From: Notolepis coatsorum
Taxonomy: Eukaryota; Chordata; Actinopteri; Aulopiformes; Paralepididae
Length of the DNA: 64,000 bases
NCBI GenBank assembly: GCA_963971535.1
Contig: OZ020589.1
Location: 95,290,324-95,354,323 of the forward strand
Reading direction: 5' to 3'
Below the pieces are notes generated by a model. It ran no database searches. It worked only from the letters and a program-made list of their open reading frames with translations, and was not told where the DNA came from. The translations under genes were made by a program, and so were the position numbers. Positions 51,183 to 62,447 of the stretch are shown one piece after another. Position 1 is the stretch's first letter; each line of letters starts with the position of its first letter.

Positions 51183-54100
51183 ATTTTGGTTGTCGTAGCA
51201 ACGTTATAACGGTCGCATCAGTTGCTGCTGCGCATGTGCGGTTCGCTGTTTCGTTTATTTTCGCTCAGGGGACGGTGGTAGGTGTGGATATTTTTGCTTT
51301 ATGTTATATAAATAACCTGGAAGTGGATCTGTTTATGGTTGTTATTGCTACGAGTATGTGTACGCGGGGGAAGAGATAGGTGACGTTATCGGTGGTTGGT
51401 TTAAGGGAGGCAGTTGAGAATAGGTTGCAGACGTTGTCAGGGTGTAGATGATTTAATATACATGCCCATAATTAAGCTGGGATTCATAAAACCGGCTATA
51501 CTGGGTAGATTGTATTAGTGTCTTTGATACACAGGGGTATATTTTTAACCAGGGGGGAATGAGTAGTGATTGATTAAAAATAAGTACAGTTAAAAACATA
51601 CAGTTGTTAAGGGGATGCAGACCAGAGACGGAGTCACCCGTTTTAAATACATCATAACTTTTATTGCATACATGATACACAGATAAACGGTAGTTTGGGA
51701 GTAATAATAGGCTAAAATTGGTAAAATGTTCTACAAAGTAGAATGCAGTAGGATCGGTTTGTCACGTGTGTATGGTATGAGGAAGAAGAGAGCTAACCAC
51801 TATAATGTTTTTCTGAAATAAGTGATGCTTGCATGTATGATGAGTTGATGAACGTTGCCGGTAATAGGTTAAGATTTCACAAAACTAACCTTATCAGTGA
51901 CTATTGTTTAGGAAGGGAAATACTGTGTGCACTGCAAAAAACGTTTGAGACCACTTCTGGGAATGTTGATTTGTTGGAAATAAAATGCTTAGGTTGTAAT
52001 TTTATTACTTAAATGATGTTGTGTTAAAATGATAGTTTTTTTAATCTGTGTAACATGTACAATTGTGAGCTTAGAAATAATGATGTTGTGTTTGACTGGA
52101 GTTAAAATGTAGCTTGAATTAAAATGTGTAGGATACATTGATGTTACCATGTCAGATTTTGGTACACGGTTGGATTAATGTTTGCTGCAAGTCTTTAGAT
52201 CATGGGGATGATAATTTAATGATGTAGGCTTGTTGGGGTATATTTTGTTGCATTGCTATGTTGGAATCTGTTGATGCTTGTGTAATTGGTTAAATCTTTG
52301 TAACACTGTTGATTTGCATAAGCTAAATGTTTTATAGTGGAATTTGATACAAGCCCAGTTGTGAAGCAGGATAATTTACTGATGCTTGTTTTAGATTGTT
52401 AAATCTTTAATACACTGTTAAAATGTTGACACAAGCCTCCGACTTGTAGGAGATTATAATTTATTGATGGAGGCTTGCTGTGTTGGAATACACTTTTATT
52501 GCTGTAATGACAAATTTTGATATGGTTGTGTTTACAGTGATCGAAATGATTGTTTTTATTAATCCTTAATAATGTTATACGCTGGGGAGGGGGTTAGCCT
52601 TCTCCCTGGGAATGTGTGATTAATTCAAAAACCTGGGGGCGGCTTGCCTCTGGGAGATGAGAAGTGTGATTAACCATTTAATGATTTACAGATGGAGTTA
52701 TTTCATGAAGTGAGGAGATAGGGTCTTTGTGTCAAAAGCCTTTATGCTCAGGGGAGACTGTATGCATGGATCATGAAAGAGACAAAAGTTGAGAAGGTTA
52801 TATTGCCCAGGGGGGTAGGAATCCTTTTGAGGCAGGTCAAGAGGACCCAAGGGGGGTTGAGATGTACAGCTGCTTACAATGGCTGTTCTTTTGTGACAGG
52901 ATGGCGTGAGATTAGATGCAACAGGAAAGAGGCCACAGGTGGAGATAGGAGAGAACAGTCAAAGTGAGATAACAGATGGCGTTATTTTTAGAGCAGAGGA
53001 CAGGAAGTGGGGGTAATGGGCCAGGGGGCCAGGAAGTGACAGGAAGGTGAGACAAGGGAAGGTTTGTCAGGGAACAGCTGGGTTAGTGAGTGAGACAATC
53101 AAGAAAGTAGGCATTCATTTGGGGTTATGACTTATGAATGTTAACTATTTTGATAAGGGAATATTTGGATCTGTCTGTGCACTGGAGGGCATGGGTAGGT
53201 CTGGATTAAGGATGGACTCCAGTCCGTCTTTGAAGTGAGAGTAGAGGAGCTGTTGTGAGGAGAGGCTGTAGTAGCCTGAGATCAGAGCAGAAAAATTGAG
53301 AGCAGAAAAGTTGAGCGAAGAAGAACTAACCTTTGTTTGTCAAAGATGTGAAGTGATTAACGAGTGTGGTGAAAGGATATATGTTTATAATATGAATGAT
53401 GGGTGGATGAGGTTGAATTGTGATGTTTGATTGGTTTTGGCTTTTATTTTTTTTCTAAAAAAACTCTAAGGTTCAGGATTGAATGTGTTGTGACACTGAG
53501 AAATTGGATGAATGCGTTTACTTTGGGTCATATTTTTTGGTTGAGTTGGTACAATATTTTTATTTAAATTTAATTTTTGTATGTATGAGTGAGATTGAGA
53601 TGTTGTCTGTTTATGTCCTTTTGATTTCAGTGAATGATTGAGCTGTTGATGACATCGTAAACCGATTCTGTTATCTAGTTAAGGCCTAACAAGGGACAAG
53701 ATGTTAGATGTCAGCTGGGTGAGCCAGCAGGCCACTTTTAGTATAAGTCATATCTAGGTTAAATAAAACAATAATGACGTTGATGAGTAGTAAGGCTGTT
53801 ATCTTGTCTATCAGGATAGGAAGGATATCAAATTATTGTCGCTTATCATTTGTTTCATATCATTTGTTTTACTGAAGGAGTTTGTTTTTATTGCTTTCAT
53901 TTTGGTTTGATTTCTTTTGAATGTTTTGTATGGATGAGGGATTGAATTTGGATTTTTAGAGTTCTTTTCTATTTTTAATCTTTGAATTTAGAGTTTTAGA
54001 TTTCTTTTCTTTTCTTTCTAAATAACCATTGAGGTGGTCTGCGGTTGGGGCTGGTTAATTTCATTGATCTGCTTTCACATCTGTTGGAATTGTTTTTTTG

Positions 54101-55394
54101 ATTATTTGCCTTTTGTTACTTATTTCTCTGTCATGATCTGGTGAGAGGACGGTTGAAGGCTGGGATGCATTGGGACAGATCGAGGCTGGGATGCATTGGA
54201 TCAGATCGATGGCAGTTAAGTGGTCCCATCACGTTTGCATAATGATTGAACATTTGGCTTCTCTTGAGAATATTTGACATATTGTGTGAAGAAAATTTGT
54301 TTTGTGTGTTGTTCCCTCGCAGTTCAGCCGAGGGGGAGGACGGACCGTCACAGGTGGAGGGATCATGGAAGATGTGTAGGAATACATTTCATTAGATTAT
54401 GACACAATGGTGTGAACCCGTTCAGTCAGTTCCTGTGGGAGATTGTTGGATTGTGGAGAGAGGTCGCTTGTAGACGCTGGCCCCTCCTTCAATATAGCCC
54501 CGAGTACAGAGGCCGGAGGTTTGGGACAAACCTCCAGACTGACAGAGTCGTCTGTAGATCCATGGAAATACAGTCATGGGACAAAATATGACGAGGTCAC
54601 AGGCCTACAAACATTGGCTTCAGCTGAGGCTGGCCGACATGGGGTGGAGGGGGGGGGGGCGAAAACGGTCAGAGACTGTGCAACCAAAGCGTTGAACAAG
54701 GGCCTCTGTGTGATTGGTTGGTATGTTGAACGGGAGGTGACTGAACGGTAACAACTGGTATAGATTATGACACAACGCAAGAGTACTAAACACATGCACA
54801 TAGGTAGGATTAGGTGTAGATTGTGGCCGAGAAGAGGTGGTGAAATTTTTTTTTTCTTTGAGTGATGCTCCGCCCTCCCTGTCCGACTGTGCGCTGAGGT
54901 GGTAGGTATTATGTCCATGGGATGTTCATAAAGGGGGGAGAGGTGAGAAGACCAACTGAGTTGATTATGCAGATGTGATTGTACTATCTTAAGGAAAATT
55001 AGCAGAAAGAAGAGATTATTGAATGAATGTAAAAATGAAAATATTGTGATACTAATGTATGTTTTCTCTCAACCAGATCATCTAAAAGAGTGTGGGAACA
55101 AACTTTCCTGTAGATTAAGATAATTGGGTTTTAAATTTGTGATTTTTAGATTCAATTTGTGATGTGTAGATTAAAATTATTTTTAATTGTTGTTAGAAAT
55201 TTTGAAAAAATGAATTTTAATTTTGGAAAAAAATGAATCCTTTGAATGGTTAGTATGTATAGAAAATCAAGTCAATATATCATATGTGACGATAAGAATC
55301 GTCAAAACGGGGAAATGTGGTAAATATTGAGTTGAATTTCATAAATAACCTTGTATACTGTTTAGCAGAAGTGGTTGCAGGGCTAAATGAGGAA

Positions 55395-56322
55395 TGAGAC
55401 GCAGGGACAGTTGGATAGATAAAGGTCACACCTAATGTGACCAGATTAGTACTGTATGGTAAAGGCCCAAAAGGTCAAAGAGTATTCACACCCCCCCACC
55501 AGAGGACATCATGCCAGCCCCCCCTCGTGAGACAAGACCCAACACAGCGACCACACGGACGGGGGCCACCAGCAGAACCCCTCTGTGCTCAGCGGGGGAC
55601 CACACCGACGGGGGCCACCGACGGGCCCCCTCTGTCTCTGTCCCATCACGTCGCCACAACCCAGGGGGGGGGGGGCTGCCAGCCCCCACAGGAGATCGCC
55701 CACAGGAGACCGCTCACAGAAGACGCCCACGGACCAACTGTATTCTATTATTGGCTAGAAATTGTAGTATATAGGAGGAGACAAATTGGTAATTCGGGAG
55801 CCCTCAGACCGGACCGACCCCAGGGGTCTGTTGGGCTCCACCGCTCCTTCCACCAGAGAGACTGTGCTGCTTTTTATGTGAGTAAATCATGGACCCTTGG
55901 TTGGTTAAAATAGAAGGTAAAGATACTTATCTTAGAAACCAGGCTTACTCATATAAAAAGGGGCCTACAGTAAACTATGTATGTTCAAATTATGTTAACG
56001 AGTGACTGTTTTATGTACATGTTGGGGTTTGAGATGCAAACCTGATTGTAATTTCTGTACACAGATAGCCCGGTTAATGTTCTCTTATAATCTTTTGTCC
56101 TATTCACCTTGGTCTCCTGGCTCTGATCAAATAAATGTTGAATTGGACTATAGTTCATGGTTTGTCTGGCCTACATGTTTATTCCTCATCTGCTTAAGTC
56201 AGATGAGGAGATCAACAATTCTATCAAGTATGATCCCTTTCTCCTCCTTCCAGATAATCAATCTCATTTGTACTGTACTACAATAACCTCAAATTATTGT
56301 AGAGTTCTGTGGGAATTTACCA
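55395..56322 (+). repeat. Left LTR of the nested element
   Basis: 928 bp, TG...CA ends, starting TGAGACGCAGGGACAGTTGG. TATA-like CATATAAAAAGGGG near 55950 and AATAAA near 56128 give a U3-R-U5 order. The proline-rich open frames inside (55437-55913) are a by-product of C-rich U3. Confidence 0.65.
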
Positions 56323-57428
56323 AAGAAATGGTGCCGTTCTTCCCACCCTATTGTGTCTCCCCCTGAAAAGGTGCGGTAGGGTCTTGTCATAACAAATCTG
56401 GACCTTGCTGTGTGTTGGGGACACGGGGCAAAGAGCTGGGGGTTGCTGCGTTTGGAGTTATAGACGAGGGGCTTGTTGTCTGAATGAAGGAGAGAGGGAC
56501 AGGATGAAGGTTGGTTGTGTACGCCACTTGTTGGGACCCACGGTGAATATGGCTTTTGCATGCAGGGTTGGGGGAGCGGTGACTTAGGTTAGGATGTCCG
56601 GAGGTATGAAGATCGCGCTTGTTGTGCAGTAAACATGCAAACGTGGGCTTTTTATGTTTGTGTGTTTGTTCAGACACAGGAGGCCGGTCTCGGCCTATGC
56701 GGGCCACGGGGGTTGAGTTGGGACTCGTATGGAATATACTTTATGAACTATACGGGGGGGGTTGCACCAAGAAGAGACGGCATGTAATGGGATTGCGTAT
56801 TGGTGGCGCACGGACTATCTGATCATGATGTAATGGTGGTGGCGTCGCATGACGGCAGATAAAAGGCTTTTCTGGCTAGGAAGCACGGTTATCTGGTGTG
56901 TGCGACAGGGGCGCGTTCTGAGTATATAATTGCCCTAAAATTATTCTCAGGAAGGGGGCGCGGGTAAGTTGGGGAGATTTGGTTGTTCTGAAATGGAAAG
57001 AGAGCTGTGTCCGATGAGCATTATGACCCTGCTTATAGTCACAGATAGCGGGACGGGGACCGTGAGTGAGGACAGTATGGGCATAAATGCGTCGGGCTCA
57101 ATGTAAAGAAGAGCTCTGTTAACTATTCAGAACATGCAAGTCAGGTATGGTAAAGATGAGTGGAACCTGGCATGATCAGCGCAGGGGGTCTGTGCGATTG
57201 CAGGATTAACACATAGTAATTAATAGAAGATAAGGGTGCCGGCGTGTTCAAGAAGGCTCGGATGGACGAACTGAAGTCAGGGACCAGTCGGCCTAATTTA
57301 AATGAAGGTATATATGACGTCCTTAGGCATAGTATCGAACGGATCGGGGGGTCCTTTTTAATCTTGAGCGAAACCGGCCTGTTGATTCGATTACGTTTGC
57401 TGTGATACAAAAACAATTCAGTCGAAAA

Positions 57429-58354
57429 TGAGACGCAGGGACAGTTGGATAGATAAAGGTCACACCTAATGTGACCAGATTAGTACTGTATGGTAAAGGC
57501 CCAAAAGGTCAAAGAGTATTCACACCCCCCCACCAGAGGACATCATGCCAGCCCCCCCTCGTGAGACAAGACCCAACACAGCGACCACACGGACGGGGGC
57601 CACCAGCAGAACCCCTCTGTGCTCAGCGGGGGACCACACCGACGGGGGCCACCGACGGGCCCCCTCCATCTCTGTCCCATCACGTCGCCACAACCCAGGG
57701 GGGGGGCTGCCAGCCCCCACAGGAGATCGCCCACAGGAGACGCCTGATTGGATCAACTGTACTAGTAAACTGTATTCTATTATTGGCTAGAAATTATAGT
57801 ATATAAGAGGAGACAAATTGGTAGTTCGGGAGCCCTCAGACCAGACCGACCCCAGGGGTCTGTTGGGCTCCACCGCTCCTTCCACCAGAGAGACTGTGCT
57901 GCTTTTTATGTGAGTAAATCATGGACCCTTGGTTGGTTAAAATAGAATGTAAAGATACTTATCTTAGAAACCAGGCTTACTCATATAAAAAGGGGCCTAC
58001 AGGAAACTATGTATGTTCAAATTATGTTAACGAGTGACTGTTTTATGTACATGTTGGGGTTTGAGATGCAAACCTGATTGTAATTTCTGTACACAGATAG
58101 CCCTGTTAATGTTCTCTGATAATCTTTTGTCCTATTCACCTTGGTCTCCTGGCTCTGATCAAATAAATGTTGAATTGGACTATAGTTCATGGTTTGTCTG
58201 GCCTACACGTTTATTCCTCATCTGCTTAAGTCAGATGAGGAGACCAACAATTCTATCACGTATGATCCCTTTCTCCTCCTTCCAGATAATCAATCTCATT
58301 GTATTGTACTACAATAACCTCAAATTATTGTAGAAGTTCTGTGGGAATTTACCA
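57429..58354 (+). repeat. Right LTR of the nested element
   Basis: 926 bp, differing from the left copy by few substitutions and short indels (a shorter G-run near 57700, a changed segment near 57745). Low divergence suggests a fairly recent insertion. Confidence 0.65.
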
Positions 58355-58419
58355 CATCCTCTAACACGAATGCACAGTCAGGCTATTAAAAAGCCAGCAG
58401 ATATGTCTTATAAGGAGAT

Positions 58420-58500
58420 ATCCGGGGTAGGCGAGCTACAAACGGCCGCTACCTAGTTTCAGCCAATCAGAAGTGTAGGCGAGCTACAAACGGCCGCTAC
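58420..58500 (+). promoter_or_regulatory. Direct repeat with CCAAT box, LTR-like promoter
   Basis: AGGCGAGCTACAAACGGCCG occurs twice (about 58431 and 58477), with AGCCAATCAG between. A TCATAAAAAGG TATA-like box follows near 58524. Typical of an LTR U3 enhancer; function inferred from layout. Confidence 0.5.
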
Positions 58501-59014
58501 ACCGTCCCATCCAATTAGAAGCTCTCTCTCTCATAAAAAGGTCCGCCCTTCCTGACGTAATGCTGGGGGAGGAGTTAAGCTTTAAAGCGAGCGGTTCAGA
58601 GACAGAGCGAGAGACAACAAGGAACAACACGAACGAACAGACGCTTGCTTTTTCCCCTACTGGATGTGAGGACGACGAGTTGAGACGGGCACCATCGAAT
58701 GAACGGACAACGAGGAGCCGAGAGATGCTTTTAATTGTAGTGAATTTAGTCTGAAACCCACAGTCGATGGCACAGTATCGTAGCATGTTTGGGTTTCATT
58801 GCACCGTTTTTCATTCAAATCTTTTGTTATTAACGTTTGGATTCCAATAAAACCGGATCCTTACAATAACTTCCTCTCTGTTTCCTCATTTCACCCGCTG
58901 TCTCTCTGTCGTCGAACAAAACCATTTCCTGGTTTTTGAAAGTACAAGGGCTTTTAGGACGGACAATTCACAACGCAGAGTATTCAAGCTGGTTCTGATC
59001 TCATCAGAACAGAA

Positions 59015-59402
59015 TTATAGACCCCTTGTGTACTTCACCCCCTACTGTCGGTCTGGGGAGGGAGAAGACTACCACATGTCTTCCTCCGATACATGTGGAG
59101 TCAGCCAGCCGCTTCTTTTCCCCTGACAGCGAGGACTCTCACCGGGGGAGTGTAACGCGTGGGAGGATCACACTATCTCCCCCAGATCCTTTCCCTGCTG
59201 AACAGGCGCCCCGACCGACCAGTAGGAGTTGCTGTTTACAACGACCAGGATACATACCCCGCCGGCTTCCCACCTGCTAACAATGCCAATTGTATTAGTA
59301 GGGACGACTGACCAAGCCGGAGGTACCACCGACAGCTGGATTCGATCCCAGAGTCTCTGCGGTGGTAGGCGAGTGCTTAGTCCGCTGCACTACCCAGCCA
59401 CC
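59015..59402 (-). mobile_element. SINE (same family), reverse, with tRNA-like head
   Basis: On the - strand: GGCTGGGTAGTGCAGCGGAC, then GGATCGAATCC (B box), then AACTCCTACTGGTCGGTCGG, which parallels GACTCCTACAGGTCGGTTGG in the copy at 12201-14577. The tail end is lost. Confidence 0.75.
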
Positions 59403-59985
59403 CCCCAACTTCTATTTGTTATGCATTGCTCTTGCTGCTTGTTTTATTATGTATTCATTATTGTTGTAGATTTCATAAGTAAAAATAGCTGGTTCTGGTC
59501 CATGGTAATAAAGGTAGGCTTGGACAACAAGGTCAGAGTAAATGTCTCCTGGGTTGGTTGTTGATTTATTTCAGCATAGCAACAGCAGTTTCATAGCACT
59601 GCAGAAATAGGTCCATCCTCGACACGGCCTCGGCTAGACTGTGTTCCTATCAATGGTCAATCATGGTTGTTATATCTAAAATGTTGACCCCTATTTTCAT
59701 CTAAATGAGGTGGTCCAAGTCACACGTATTACAAAGGTTCCTTTGATAAACAGGTTCTGATAACAATGGTAATTTGACTGGGGCGAATCAGGGATCCACC
59801 TCAAATGGTAATTGGCTTTAGTCTAGAGTTTCTGTGTGTGTGTGGGTGTGGGTGTGAGTACAGTATGTGAGAGAGAGTATGTGTGGGTAATTAAATCAGT
59901 TTGGTTTCGTGGGTGTGTGTGTATGAGTGATTAAATCAGTCTGGGGGGATTGTGTCCTCCTTCACATGGTGTTTGACAATTTAAC
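59403..59985. other. No gene seen; TG/AG microsatellites
   Basis: (TG)n and (GA)n stretches at about 59832-59925. No ORF with recognisable domain. Confidence 0.5.
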
Positions 59986-59987
59986 AT

Positions 59988-60052
59988 ATTAGCACTTTGA
60001 ACTGCAATCCTTGTATGAAAGGTGCTATATAAATAAAGATTATTATTATTAT
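59988..60052 (+). mobile_element. L2 LINE 3'-end fragment
   Basis: AGCACTTTGAACTGCAATCC and GGTGCTATATAAATAAAG then (TTA)n, as at the end of the L2 at 41360-41431. Confidence 0.8.
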
Positions 60053-60071
60053 TGACTGCACTCACGTTCCA

Positions 60072-60178
60072 ATTGTACTCATGCTCCAGAATAAACTTTT
60101 AATTTATAACGTTTCGTCGGGTCCATGGAGTAGACGCTGGAAACACGGCCAATGAAAAGTTTATTCTGGAGTATATGA
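60072..60178. repeat. Short inverted repeat
   Basis: CTCCAGAATAAACTTTTAAT is mirrored by ATGAAAAGTTTATTCTGGAG, with a 50-bp spacer. A small hairpin-type MITE is possible. Confidence 0.65.
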
Positions 60179-60227
60179 TAATGCAGGTTCTATTATCTTT
60201 AAAAAAAAATTATATATTATGTTTTTG

Positions 60228-60424
60228 GTAGATTTTATTTTTATTTGTTTGTTCTACCGGGCAGTCCGGTAGAGAGAGAGAGGAAGAACGGGAGACAGAG
60301 CAGGGGAAAGACATTCGGCAAAGGACGGCAGGTCCAGGAATCTAACCCGGGTCGGCCGCTTCGCGACGCAGCGCTTTACATGGGTCGCCACTTGGGTGCC
60401 CAGGTTCTATTATCTTTAACTAAA
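60228..60424 (-). mobile_element. tRNA-derived SINE, second family, reverse
   Basis: On the - strand: GGCACCCAAGTGGCGACCCA, then GACCCGGGTTAGATTCCTGG with a B box, then CTCTCTCTCTACCGGACTGC. The open frame at 60245-60430 is a SINE artefact. Confidence 0.65.
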
Positions 60425-60903
60425 CATTAAATACAACTTTCTCAGTCAAAATATTCGTAAATTAGAACATATCTTCACTGACCGTGCAAAGATTCAGCAC
60501 TATGGAGAGGTCTGCTCAAAATAATTTATTTGTGGATGACAAACAAATGCAATGATGAAATAAACTAAATACAATACAGAATAAACAAAATAAACACATT
60601 TGGCATCTCATATCCCAGTCTGAGCGCAGTTGGGATATCCAAAGGTGGCAGTGGAAAAATATGGCTGATTTTGCGCAAGCTCCCACGCGCGGGTCCATAT
60701 TACGATCTGCGCAATAATATTCACGGGGTAGGTCTCCTCGTGGGACACAAGTTCCCAATGCATTGTCCCGTGGGATAATGCCCCCCCGGCGATATTAATT
60801 GAGGGGCGGATTTGCGGTGATGGAGAAATGAATCAGAATCAGTAGTTTTCACATACAAGCAATTTGCTTTGGTCGTTTTTGGTGCGACATTAGCGGACAG
60901 ACA

Positions 60904-61869
60904 TGAACTCATTCAGCGCCGGAGCTTAATCCGCGAGATGGCGCTAGTACGCCACCGCTGTAAGTCAATGGGGGACTGCGAGATTTGCGAGTGCTTAAAA
61001 TATATCTTAAATTATAGCTATGGGTCTAATACACCCGTCGATTATTAGTGAGTTGCTTCCAGTCAACATGTACAAAACGGATTGTTTTTTCATCGGTACA
61101 TTTCCGTTTTATACCGTTTTGAATATGAATATAGTTTGGGTGCTTCTGAGTAATTCCAGAGAAAGACGCGATAATAGCGTTTTAGTGGAATACACTAAAC
61201 ACGTTGTAATTTTTCGCCTGATTATCGAATCTTCCTGAAATCAACGCTGGATCATCATTATTATCCTTCCTCGTGCAAAAATGAAAAGAGCCCTGGACCG
61301 CGGGGCTCCCCCCCCCCCCCCCCCCCCTCCTGCCACCAACGGCACACAGCCACACATACACACACAGAGACAGCGTCGATCGGGGTAGAAATAAATATCA
61401 GATCAACGATCAAATTTATATATAGTGTTTTTACCTTGTATCTGATGTAATGCAAAAGAAATAATCCAATTATCTGATCGCCATTCCAAATACTGCTTGT
61501 GGAGGTCCATACCACATTACCGACCGTTACATATGAGCGGATGGGCGGGGTTACATGTCCATGCCATCATTGTATAGACCTACCTCGCCAGAGTATTTAA
61601 ACCCCGCCCGCACAGCTTGGATCGTCCCAGAAAAGAAACTACACCATTCCCAATGTGGTGCAATACCAGCTGGAAGGCGTAGGCGGCGGTATTTGCCCTT
61701 TTGCGAGCTCAGACCCATTCCCAACGATAACATCAGGCTGGATGGATGAAAATGAATGAATATAGCTAATAAAAGAAATAACGATTAAAACCTGAGTTTT
61801 CTTGTGATTGGCGCTGAACGGTTGGCGAGTTAACCCGACTTTTCTCGTGGCTGGCGTTGAATGAGTTAA
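60904..61869. mobile_element. TTAA-family piggyBac-like MITE
   Basis: Left end TGAACTCATTCAGCGCC (TTAA mutated), right end GGCGTTGAATGAGTTAA. The interior resembles 6816-7760. The central C-run is 18-20 bases (about 61309-61327). Confidence 0.78.
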
Positions 61870-62192
61870 CAGACAGATAATACAATACAAAATGAACAGA
61901 ATACTAATGGTGAAAAATACTGTCATGTCTATTCCTCATTTCGGGTTTATTTTTCCCCTTCCTGATATACATATCTAGCTTTGGCATGGATTGATTGTTT
62001 AGATCGCTAGCATGGCTAACAAATGCAAATATTATATTGTAGTCTGCCCCATTGTTCTAACCAGGATCACAGTTTTTCCCAATAGGCCACCTTGTTTATG
62101 GTTTGATTATATGGCAGGTTTGAAATATTGAAATAGACAATAATTCTGTTAAACTTGCTAAGAGGACATATGCTGACAAACTGGAGACACAA

Positions 62193-62447
62193 ATGGCACA
62201 AAACGACACAAGAGGATTATGGCAGGGACTGAAGACAATAACTGACTACAAAGTCAGCGCCCCCTCAATGGGGAGCGACGACGCCTCCCTCGCGGACAAG
62301 CTCAACACCTTCTACGCTCGGTTTGGTGTAGACAGTGGCGCTGCTGGCTCTCCGGCTAGTGACGTCACTGGCGCGCTGGCTGTTGTGGAGGGGGGGGGCA
62401 ACCGCAGGGGGGCGGGGACGCTCTCTCGTTGTCGGAACACAGTGTGA
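62193..62447 (+). pseudogene. LINE linker region before the RT
   Basis: Encodes TRGLWQGLKTITDYKVSAP and LADKLNTFYARFGVDS, the homologue of the [17 protein letters not shown] region of the other LINEs. The frame departs from the RT frame at a run of eight or nine G near 62390. Confidence 0.8.

Larger units (their letters stand above)
55395..58354 (+). mobile_element. Nested non-coding LTR retroelement
   Basis: Two near-identical direct repeats (55395-56322 and 57429-58354) flank 1.1 kb of non-coding DNA. After the first repeat, TGGTGCCG (about 56330) could be a primer-binding start matching a CGGCACCA tRNA end. No gag or pol. A non-autonomous retroelement or a deletion derivative. No clear TSD. 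Confidence 0.6.
50295..58970 (+). mobile_element. Putative LTR-type element without ORFs, carrying a nested LTR element
   Basis: The 76 bases from TGTGGTAAATATTGAGTTG at 50295 recur at 55316 with one mismatch. The second copy follows AAAACGGGGAAA, a polypurine-like tract. After the nested element the sequence shows CCAAT, TATA and AATAAA elements (about 58453, 58525, 58848), as in an LTR. The 5 kb between is G/T-rich on the + strand and lacks ORFs above about 100 codons. Read as a decayed or non-autonomous LTR element; the boundaries are tentative. Confidence 0.45.

Noticed and set aside
54443..54751. 102-residue ORF in the G/T-rich region
   Set aside because: No domain, low-complexity neighbourhood and no related frame; judged chance.
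55437..57806. Proline/arginine-rich ORFs duplicated at 55437 and 57471
   Set aside because: Both fall at the same place in the two LTR copies, are open in several frames because of C-rich sequence, and have no domain.
60245..60430. Small protein with ESNPGRPLRDAAL
   Set aside because: Translation of a reverse tRNA-derived SINE, a common annotation artefact.
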